From Coriobacteriia bacterium (lineage in GTDB: Bacteria; Actinomycetota; Coriobacteriia; Anaerosomatales; JAHIQC01), in NCBI GenBank assembly GCA_030653635.1, contig JAURYZ010000019.1:1-16525 (forward strand): a stretch of DNA of 16,525 nucleotides, in the 5' to 3' direction. Positions within the stretch are counted from its first letter, which is position 1, and each line of letters starts with the position of its first letter. Shown here one piece after another: positions 8,177-15,600 of this stretch. The notes under the pieces are model-generated. The model was not told where the DNA came from. It searched no databases and worked only from the letters and a program-made list of their open reading frames with translations. Position numbers and translations under genes: made by a program.

Positions 8177-8207
8177 GTGGCCGGGTCTCCTTCAAGAACC
8201 CGGCCAC
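8177..8207 (-). terminator. hairpin terminator at the end of the cytochrome operon
   Basis: A perfect 10-bp GC-rich stem (GTGGCCGGGT at 8177-8186 with ACCCGGCCAC at 8198-8207) encloses an 11-nt loop. It lies 24 nt after the last gene of the operon. No long T-tract follows on the minus strand (TCGTGTGTTCG), so termination may be partial or rho-assisted. Confidence 0.6.
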
Positions 8208-8231
8208 CGATAGTCATACCTGTGAGGCGCG

Positions 8232-9149
8232 CTACTTCATGAGCGACTTGAAGGTCATAGACACAAGACTCATGAACTGGCCGAAGAACTCTTCGAACTT
8301 GCCGATCTCGTCCTTAGGGCCCCGAGCCTCGAAATGGGCATCAAAGTCGCCGCCTGCCACGCGCATCGAAATGTCCTCCATGCTGGCGATCATCCGGCTC
8401 AACCGCTTGAACACGAGGGTATCGAGCAAGCCACCTATCACGAGCGTTGCCACGAGCAACGTGACGCCGATGACGACCAGCGTCAGAAGCATCGAGTCCT
8501 TCGCTGCGTTGGCGGGGTCCGTGATGTTCTCGATGGAGTACAGGACCCCGATGGCGCGGCCTTCCGCGTCGATGACCGGGGAGACGCCGTGCGCGTTGGT
8601 GAGCTCGTTATCGCTCCATGCGATCGCCCAGTACTCCCCGTCTTTCACCCCAAGATTCCCATGGCATGTCTTGGTGCAGCTTCCGTTCTCGACGCCCGTG
8701 AGCTTGCCCGTCTCCGGGACGTCGGCCGCCGGGATGTCGAATATGGCCGCGTCGTACAGGGCATCGCTCGTGGACAGTGCGACCACATACTGGTCCTGCT
8801 CATCCCAGTTGTTGCCGAGATTCGCTTTCTCCCGCGCACTCACATAAGCGGCCTGATCGACAACTGTCTTGTCGAGCAGCAGGAAGTAGTCCATCCCGGT
8901 TTGGGCCTTCATGCGATCGAGCCAGTCCGGGCTCTTCTCAAGGAACGAGGGGTTTGCGCTTAGCTTCGCGGTCCCCAACTCCTGGATGTTGTTCCATGCG
9001 GCCTGTGACTGGACAATCTCCTTGAAGGCCGCGTCATCAAGACCCGACGAGTACGACTGGTGCAGGTACACCACGACCGCCGCTGCTCCCAAGATGTTTA
9101 TGAGCACGACGCCCAGAAGTATCTTGAATCTGATCGGCGAGTTCTTCAT
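8232..9149 (-). CDS. single-haem extracytoplasmic sensor with HAMP domain, no output domain
   Basis: The 305-aa product starts at the ATG at 9149 with GAAGGA upstream; earlier in-frame starts lack support. It has a transmembrane segment at 9-29, an outside domain at 30-217, a second transmembrane segment at 219-246, and a HAMP-like linker at 247-300 (GGDFDAHFEARGPKDEIGKFEE). The outside domain resembles Tll0287/DUF3365-type or Cache-type sensors and carries one haem motif, CTKTCH at 158-163, which is CX3CH rather than CXXCH. The protein ends right after HAMP, without kinase, GGDEF or methyl-accepting domain. It may pass a redox or ligand signal to a partner protein, or it may act as a small membrane cytochrome. 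It is the last gene of the cytochrome operon, 40 nt behind the 66-aa gene. The domain assignment is by eye. Confidence 0.85.
   Translation of the reverse strand: MKNSPIRFKILLGVVLINILGAAAVVVYLHQSYSSGLDDAAFKEIVQSQAAWNNIQELGTAKLSANPSFLEKSPDWLDRMKAQTGMDYFLLLDKTVVDQAAYVSAREKANLGNNWDEQDQYVVALSTSDALYDAAIFDIPAADVPETGKLTGVENGSCTKTCHGNLGVKDGEYWAIAWSDNELTNAHGVSPVIDAEGRAIGVLYSIENITDPANAAKDSMLLTLVVIGVTLLVATLVIGGLLDTLVFKRLSRMIASMEDISMRVAGGDFDAHFEARGPKDEIGKFEEFFGQFMSLVSMTFKSLMK
8661..8678 (-). other. CX3CH haem-binding codons
   Basis: The codons TGC ACC AAG ACA TGC CAT encode Cys158-Thr-Lys-Thr-Cys-His163. The spacing of three residues between the cysteines is unusual for c-type haem. It is a coherent reading in the middle of the sensor domain, so a frame error is unlikely. 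Confidence 0.6.
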
Positions 9150-9189
9150 GGCACATCCTTCTCCTCGGCGGGCGCGCTTGATACGGCCA

Positions 9190-9390
9190 TCACAGATCCA
9201 GTCCCAAAACGCTCTTCGCTGCATCCCGCAAGGCTGCGACCTTTGTCGGCTCGTCGACCTCGTTGGGACCGATGAGAGTGATGATGAACCCGCATTTCAT
9301 GGCCAGCTCACCACGGGTCTTGAACACGTCGAGATGATTGGCCTCGATATGCTTCTGTATCGCCACGCTGTACTCGTAGAGCTTGCCCAT
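9190..9390 (-). CDS. 66-residue soluble protein of unknown function in the cytochrome operon
   Basis: The product (MGKLYEYSVAIQKHIE and onwards) starts at the ATG at 9390, preceded by an AGGGGG purine run. It has no signal peptide, no membrane segment and one cysteine (MKCGF). The sequence alternates charged and hydrophobic residues as in a small alpha/beta or helical fold, and its second half (PTKVAALRDAAKSVLG) is probably a helix. It is placed between the 28-haem cytochrome and the HAMP sensor, 105 nt after the first and 40 nt before the second, in the same direction. This suggests a cytoplasmic partner of one of them, for example of the output-less sensor. I do not recognise the family. 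Confidence 0.7.
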   Translation of the reverse strand: MGKLYEYSVAIQKHIEANHLDVFKTRGELAMKCGFIITLIGPNEVDEPTKVAALRDAAKSVLGLDL

Positions 9391-9423
9391 ATCGCCCCCT
9401 ATATCTATCGGCGCGGATGCAAA

Positions 9424-9439
9424 GCCCCCTTAGCCCCCT
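9424..9439 (-). repeat. tandem GGGGGCT repeat in the leader of the 66-aa gene
   Basis: On the minus strand GGGGGCTAAGGGGGCT forms two G5 tracts. A third G5 tract lies in the ribosome binding site (9396-9400) and GGG follows the ATG. The tracts could in principle form a G-quadruplex over the start site, but the long middle loop (about 25 nt) makes this weak. Confidence 0.35.
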
Positions 9440-9468
9440 GAACCAATCCGACTTGGATGCTAACGGCT

Positions 9469-9494
9469 CGGGACCTGTTGCCGCAAGGCTCCCG
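9469..9494 (-). promoter_or_regulatory. stem-loop directly after the 28-haem cytochrome stop
   Basis: CGGGA (9469-9473) pairs with TCCCG (9490-9494), with a further imperfect inner stem (CCT and AGG, TTG and CAA). It begins 2 nt after the stop codon. No T-tract follows, so it may be an mRNA stability or partial termination element that sets the level of the two downstream genes. Confidence 0.4.
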
Positions 9495-9495
9495 C

Positions 9496-12400
9496 CTACG
9501 GCCAGTAATCCCTACCGGGCGTATCGCCGGTATTCGGATGCCACAACGTATTGTGACTGTCGATGCACCCTCCCGTCGCGCATGACGCCGCACGCAGGGC
9601 GTTCGTGGACTCGAAGCTGCGCAATTCTATGCCCACCAGACCATCATGGTCCCTTCGCACGTACGGATACTCATCCGGCACGACCCCACCCGTCGTTTCC
9701 GCAGTCCTCACAAGCAGTCGCGGCCGCTTCCAAGCGTGCGGGATGCGCGTGTGACAGTCGATGCACTTCTCGCCGTAGTACGTGGGATCGTCAGATCGGT
9801 ACCGCGCGGTGTGCGCAACATGACTCTTGTGGACGTAGTGCCCGCCGGGATCCTGCGTTGCCGAGGAGGACATCGGATGACACTTCATGCACACGACACG
9901 CTCTGTGCCGGTTGCCTGGAACTGAGAGGCGAACTGCGGCGGGGAGGTGTAGTTGGTTTGGCTGTACGCCGGGTCGATATACACGCGTACGGCCGCGCCA
10001 TGCGGACCGTTCATGCCATCGGGAAGCGCATGGCAGTCGTCGCAACTGACCGTCATGGCCCGGATCTGCTCGGTCGTATCCACAGATCCGGCAGGATAGC
10101 CGTCGCCAGACAGCCACCTGGTGGCGCCCACGTTTGGCATGAACGCCCAAGTGTAAGTCCTCTCCCCAACACCGTACGCCGAGGAAGGGAAGATCTTGTC
10201 TGTCCGCGTGCCCACAACTCCAGCGGACAGCGCGTTGTGCCCGCCGCCGACAGGTGAATCGAAAGCGGCGCGCCATCCATCGAACGGGTCGGCCCAAACG
10301 GCGCCCAAAGCTAGGGTCTCCTCGGCGGATATTCGTGAGTGTGGCGAGGCCACGGCTGATGCGGAGTCGGCGCTCCCCGCCCGGTGACATGCCACACATC
10401 GGAGGTCTTTTGACGCAATGGCCTCTCGTACCGCGGTCGCTTGGGCATATCTGCCCGTCGTGGGGCTCGCAAGGCCGATGTGGCACATGTCGCAACTGCT
10501 CGCGCCTCCGCCGTCGAGCCTACCCGCCGCAAGCGTGTTGCCGTGCTCGACCGCCAGATCGGCGACATGGCACCCAAAACAGCCGACGTTGCGGCCGATG
10601 AGATACTCGATGCCGGCTACGGTGCCGATGAGGTCCGCGGCATGCGAAACGAAGTGGTTGTCCCGCGAGTAGCCGACGTGGCAGCTCTTGTCCGCGTCCA
10701 GTCCCCCGCATCCGATGCGATAGGACTCGAGCGCCGCGCCGCTGGAGCGGTGGCACCCTTGGATGTTGCAGCCGAGACGGCCGTGCACGACGCGCAGATC
10801 CGCGCTCACATGGCAGCCGGCCGCAGCGCACGCGCCAGCCTTGTACACACCGGCCCGATCGAACTCGCGCCCGATATGGGCCGCGGTGGTCTCGACGTGC
10901 TTTCTGGGAGCGCCGATGCCGTTGTGGCACTGAACACATGCTGCCGAGGAACCCTTGGCCTGCCAGCCCGCCTTTGTGACCTGGGCAGTTCCGATGCTGT
11001 GGTTGTGGCAGCGCGCGCACAGCGTGCCCTCGCCTGCCGAGATGCTCGAACTCGGACGCATATGCTCGACGCCTAGGACCGTGCTGTGACACCCGACGCA
11101 GGGTACCCGCGCCCCGGTTGAGTCGTCGAGTACGGCTTGCGCCTGCGCCTTGCCCGCGCTGTGGTGGGCCGCGTCGGTGCTGTCCGTGAGGCCCTGCGCC
11201 CCATCGTGTACGCCCGTCGTGGGGTCATAGGCACCTGGGGTCGAGTGGCAGTCGCGGCCCTCACCGCAGGTCTTCTTCTCAGGATCGTAGGACGAGTTGC
11301 CGCCCGAAGCTGTCCTGTCGTGACAGCGTAGGCAGTCGCGATGCGTGTTGCCTGATGGGGTCGGAACTCCCACGAGCGCAAGGTCCTTGTCGCGGTGGCA
11401 GCCAACGCCAGAGCCAGCGCAACCCTCGCTGCCTGCCGCCACAGTGTGGGAATCGGCTATCAGCTCGTCATGAGTGGCGGCCAGGTCGCCGACGCCATGA
11501 CACGCATCGCAGCTTGCCGTCCTGTCGCGATCGGCCCAATCATTCTTGAGGGCCGTCGTCGAGGCCGGGTGGTTGTGGCAGTTGCGGCACCCGTCGCCCG
11601 AGACCTGCGTGCGCTCAGAGGTGCCAAGATCGTGCTCGGTCATTAGGCTTCGACCGTCAGGGGCCATGTGGTGGCATGCTCCGCAGGCCGTGCCGTGGTA
11701 CGAGACATCCGATGCCGGGACCGAGGTCGTGGCCGAGTGTAGCGCCATGTTCTCGTGACCCAGATCCTCGGCGTAAGCCAGATGGCACTCGGCGTTTGCG
11801 CCGCATGCCGTTGCTGTGGGCTCGTGTGACTGCAGTTCAAGATCGTGGCAACCCGGCTCTCCTGCTACCGCGCTCCCGGCGCAAGTGACCGGCTCATTGG
11901 GGTGCAACCCGTGCAGGTCGTTCCCCTCGTGGCAACCGGACCCTGACAGCCCGCAGCCTTCGCGTCCGCCGGACTCGACCTTGCCCGCCACATCGACCGC
12001 ATGGATTGCCGAGGAGCTCCCGACCTTGTGGCACGCTTCGCAACTGCGCTTCTTCCAGTCATCGAGCACCTCGGCCAGACCGAACGCTCTCACATCGTTG
12101 TGGCACTCGCCGCAGCCAATGTCGTTGCCGTATTCGCTGCCCGCCACTATCGGCACGCCCTTGTGTGAGTTGCGCAGGTCTCGCGCGTGACAGTCCCTGC
12201 ACAGCGCCTTGGCCTTGCCGCCTTTGGCTGCGAATACCGGTCTTTGCATGTCCGTGCCGGTCGCCGTGTGGGTTGTCTCACGGTAATGGCCGCGCGGGTA
12301 CGGGTCGGTGATCTTGACCCGATCCTCGGCGCCGACCATCGTGCCGTCATGGCACGTGGCGCACTCGTGGTTGTTGTTGGGCGAATGGCATGGGATGCAG

Positions 12401-12681
12401 CCCACACCCTGATAATCGTGGCAGGTCGTGCACTTAGCGTTCGGATGATACGAGTTGAAATCCACGTACTTGGTCTCCGTGCCATGACACCCCTCGCCGG
12501 AGTTCACGCAGCCGGATTCCTTCTTGATGTTGTAATCGCTGGCTTGGGTGAATTTATGGACCCTGCCCACTGGTGGGTTCCATGCGGCCGAAAAGATTAC
12601 GATCGCTACCGCAACTCCGCCAATGATCCATCGCTTCGCCTCGCGAGTGGAGAGCTTGGCTTTGAGTGCGGCGAGATCCAT
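9496..12681 (-). CDS. membrane-anchored multihaem cytochrome c, 19 CXXCH plus 9 expanded motifs
   Basis: This 1061-aa protein likely carries electrons from the membrane outwards through the cell wall. Residues 17-34 form a signal anchor; the rest lies outside. The 19 CXXCH motifs start at 84, 95, 107, 161, 190, 214, 333, 365, 391, 450, 528, 555, 582, 701, 730, 762, 880, 931 and 973. Nine further CXnCH motifs start at 58, 243 and 421 (n=6), 267 (10), 293 and 472 (5), 618 and 638 (4), and 658 (8). A last site at 1034 (CATGGCIDSH) lacks the His after the second Cys. Residues 767-879 contain no haem motif. There is no wall-binding domain. The ATG at 12681 overlaps the stop of the upstream gene (TAATG) and has no good ribosome site, so translation is probably coupled. 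Its closest relatives are probably Geobacter-type CxxxxCH/CXXCH proteins; the exact family is not recognised. Confidence 0.93.
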   Translation of the reverse strand: MDLAALKAKLSTREAKRWIIGGVAVAIVIFSAAWNPPVGRVHKFTQASDYNIKKESGCVNSGEGCHGTETKYVDFNSYHPNAKCTTCHDYQGVGCIPCHSPNNNHECATCHDGTMVGAEDRVKITDPYPRGHYRETTHTATGTDMQRPVFAAKGGKAKALCRDCHARDLRNSHKGVPIVAGSEYGNDIGCGECHNDVRAFGLAEVLDDWKKRSCEACHKVGSSSAIHAVDVAGKVESGGREGCGLSGSGCHEGNDLHGLHPNEPVTCAGSAVAGEPGCHDLELQSHEPTATACGANAECHLAYAEDLGHENMALHSATTSVPASDVSYHGTACGACHHMAPDGRSLMTEHDLGTSERTQVSGDGCRNCHNHPASTTALKNDWADRDRTASCDACHGVGDLAATHDELIADSHTVAAGSEGCAGSGVGCHRDKDLALVGVPTPSGNTHRDCLRCHDRTASGGNSSYDPEKKTCGEGRDCHSTPGAYDPTTGVHDGAQGLTDSTDAAHHSAGKAQAQAVLDDSTGARVPCVGCHSTVLGVEHMRPSSSISAGEGTLCARCHNHSIGTAQVTKAGWQAKGSSAACVQCHNGIGAPRKHVETTAAHIGREFDRAGVYKAGACAAAGCHVSADLRVVHGRLGCNIQGCHRSSGAALESYRIGCGGLDADKSCHVGYSRDNHFVSHAADLIGTVAGIEYLIGRNVGCFGCHVADLAVEHGNTLAAGRLDGGGASSCDMCHIGLASPTTGRYAQATAVREAIASKDLRCVACHRAGSADSASAVASPHSRISAEETLALGAVWADPFDGWRAAFDSPVGGGHNALSAGVVGTRTDKIFPSSAYGVGERTYTWAFMPNVGATRWLSGDGYPAGSVDTTEQIRAMTVSCDDCHALPDGMNGPHGAAVRVYIDPAYSQTNYTSPPQFASQFQATGTERVVCMKCHPMSSSATQDPGGHYVHKSHVAHTARYRSDDPTYYGEKCIDCHTRIPHAWKRPRLLVRTAETTGGVVPDEYPYVRRDHDGLVGIELRSFESTNALRAASCATGGCIDSHNTLWHPNTGDTPGRDYWP
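9556..9582 (-). other. degenerate last haem site of the long cytochrome
   Basis: Residues 1034-1042 read CATGGCIDSH-like sequence: two cysteines four residues apart, as in a CX4CH site, but Ile replaces the His that should follow, and a His appears three residues later. It may be a lost haem site or a structural disulphide. Confidence 0.45.
10384..12510 (-). repeat. four-fold repeated ~180-residue multihaem module
   Basis: Within the long cytochrome the haem motifs fall into four similar blocks: residues 58-218 (nt 12510-12028), 243-395 (11955-11497), 421-586 (11421-10924) and 618-766 (10830-10384). Each block has three motifs, the first always expanded, then three CXXCH motifs 24-32 residues apart. 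Block 1 has one extra haem. The junctions share a pattern: CxxCHN, about 15-20 residues with a Trp, CxxCH, 8-9 residues, His, then GC...GCHxxxDL. Sequence identity is low, so the duplications are old. Confidence 0.7.
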
Positions 12682-15600
12682 TACGGGTTGAGCACTTCGT
12701 AAAGACGAGAGCGGACCGCGTCGCTTACGGCCGATGGACCGCCAAAGACGAGGCCACGCGTGATGTCGGTGCGGCTTTGCGCGATGTACTCCGAGGCGGC
12801 AGCGTCAAGCTCGGCAGGAGGAGTGAGCAGCAGCACGCCGCCACGCGAGCCGATGACGGCTCCTGCGGAAAGTGCATCGGGAAAGCCAGTGCCGCTGGCA
12901 AGGCCCACCCAAGACGGAGTTGCAAGCGATCGTTCTACAGCCCATCGAGCGAACAGTGTCGCGGTCTGGTAGCGGTTCGATCCCGCGGCCACGCGCGAGG
13001 CCGACGAGCCTAGGTTCGCAAGGACGCTTGGGGAAACGGCGTTCGTTCCGCCGACGACATAGATCTCGTTGATCCCGGCACCGAGTATCGCGGCTGCGGT
13101 CTCAGCAGGCAGGGTGTCGCGCTCGGTCAGCAGCACTGGCATCGCGCGCGCATAGGCGACGGGACCGACCGACAGACCGTCTGCGAACGCGCGACCGTTG
13201 ACCATGAAGGCGCTGCCTGAAAAGCCCGGGCCCTCGAGCTCGGCGATCCGCTCTGCCACTTGGCGTGACGTGTCATAACGATCCGCGCCGCCGAGCCTTT
13301 GCACCATGTATCCCGCTGCATCGAGGCTGTCTGCCACGGGGGAACCGATAGCGCTGGTGCCGCCGATGAGCCACACCGTCGTCTCGGCAGGTTCGGCCGC
13401 GACGCGATCGATCTCATCTTGCGTGAACGTCGGCAAAGATTCGCGTGCGGTGAGCAGCAGCGGAGCCTCTGCGGCACCGGCGAAACCCGATGCCGACAGC
13501 GCGTCGGGAAAGCTCGTACCGGAAGCGAGCACGACGTTTCGCGCAGATCCGGTGGAGAAGACGGCCTGCGAGGCCTTCACAGCCGTGGCATACCGATCCG
13601 ATCCGCCAGCGCGAGCCACAGGGATCAGGCCCCCGAAGTCACCGACCACAACGTCCAGGACCGCCGAGGTCTTAGGTCCGCTGTCCGACACCCACAAGGC
13701 GCGAAGTTCTGTGTCTGCCAGAAGCCTGTAGCTGGCGGTAAAGACGCCGAGTCCGTTGGTATCAGCCAGCGCGAAAGTGACGAACTCGCTTTGGCCCACA
13801 GGCCTGGCCTGCACTTCGATGCGCTGCGCTGCAGCCAAAGCCCCGTCGCCGAGGGTCGCAGTACCTGAAATAGCGAGCGTCGTCCCGTAAGTGGCTGCCG
13901 GGGCGGCAGTGGCCGCAACCACGCCGCCGATGGAGCGAGCGACCCTGATCGAATACTCGAGGCCTGCCTTGGCATACGGCGGGTTGTGTGCGCCGTAAGT
14001 CGCGTCGTTTTGCACGAAGTCCCGGTTATGGAACGCCTTCTTGTATGCAATCACCTGCGGATCTATGGAGTTGGTCGTGATGAACGTCGTCTCGACCCCG
14101 GTCCAGCCGGCGCGCACGCGAGCGGCGTTCATAGTCGAGGTCGCCTCTGCCACTAGGTCACGGGTCTCGTCATGCCACTCGTCGAGCGAGTCCTGCAACT
14201 GAGCGCGCGTGCGGGATGGATGGCACGGGGTACACGAGTCGCCGCCCTTGATCACGCCCCACTTGTCGGCATTGCCCGGAAGCATGACGTGGAAACGATG
14301 GCTGGGTCGGAGCACTCGAGTGACAGGCATGTGGCACTCTGCACACTCGACGCCGGCCATGAACTCCTCGGCATCCGGCACTCCGAACAGACCCCTGCCC
14401 TCATTCATCTCTCGTTGCGGATGGCGGACGCGCTGACCAGCGTAGCCGGTCGCGAAGGCCGAATCGGTCGGGATTTGCATATCGAGCACCTCGAACTGCC
14501 AGTTATGGCAGTCGCCGCAGTCGACCTCTCCCACATCGGGATCTGTCGACGCGCGCTGGCCCAGCCCGGTTACCGGATCGTGGGTGGAATGGCACACCTG
14601 GCAAGTGATACCCCACTTGACGTTGTCTCGGTTCGCGTCGAACGCGGCCGGAACGATGGGGTCCCCGATCCGCTCGAGGAAGCCTTCGCCGGAATGGCAG
14701 CGAAGGCATTTCGGGTTGTTGTACCGATATACCGTGGCATTGGTCGGTGCCGCATGGCCGAAACCGTTAGCCGCTTTGTTGTTGAGCCACTCGTTGTAGA
14801 ACACATGGTTCATATCGCGGTTGGTCCCAGTGGGATAGAACCGATAGGCGCTGGGGTTGACCGTGTATGAGGCTTCTGTGGGCACCTCAGTCACCACGTC
14901 GAAGAACGCCGTTAGTGTCGCATCGGAGGTGTAGCCGTTGGGCGAGGAGAAATTACCCGAGCCCGAGAAGTAGCGCTCCTTGGCAGTACCCGTGGCATGA
15001 CACTGGCCGCACAGCTCGGCCGACAGAAGGCGGCCGGGCGCACCGTTGCCTGAGGTCCATGCAAGAACCTCGGGAGTGGTCGTCTCATGAAGTGATGTTG
15101 TCTTGCCGGTGCCGTGGCAGACCTCACACTGGATTGACAGACCCGTGATGGTCGTGGGGGTCGTCGGGGAGATCGTGGCGCCGCTAGCCATCACACGTGT
15201 GTCGGCGCTCGGCCTTGTGACGCCAAGGTTGTGACAGCCGCCGCAGCGCTGCAGATAACCACGTGTCGTCACAGGCGCCGTAAGCGCCCATGCGTTTTTG
15301 GATGTGTCGAACGATATCCCGCCGAGCGATACCAGATCATCGGCGGGCGCTCCAGCGGGAACGGCGACCGTGGCCACAGGAGAGACAAGAGGCAAGGACT
15401 CGCCCACGGTAGTCACGTACTGTTTCACCGGGCCGCTGCTCATCTGCAGGTATACGTTCGAGGCTGCAAAGCGCAGACCGGTGGCTCCCATACCCGGGGA
15501 GGGCCACAGAGTCGTGCTGCCAGCCGCAGGTACGAGTTTAGAGGGGTTCGCGCGAACGTCGGTGATCATCTGCCCGTGTTTGGTGGTGACAGCGGTCCTG

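Noticed and set aside
9391..9495. Cyclic di-GMP riboswitch in the operon gap
   Set aside because: The GCAAAGC-like piece is on the wrong strand for the operon and the rest of the conserved core is missing.
9791..10495. 234-codon minus-strand frame
   Set aside because: It is an alternative frame within the long cytochrome and destroys its haem motifs.
12966..12995. Plus-strand GCGGTTCGATCCCG, similar to a tRNA T-arm
   Set aside because: It encodes the start of the third wall-binding repeat, and no acceptor stem or anticodon arm could be built around it.
14172..14870. 232-codon plus-strand frame
   Set aside because: It is antisense to the nonahaem cytochrome; the minus strand carries the CXXCH motifs.
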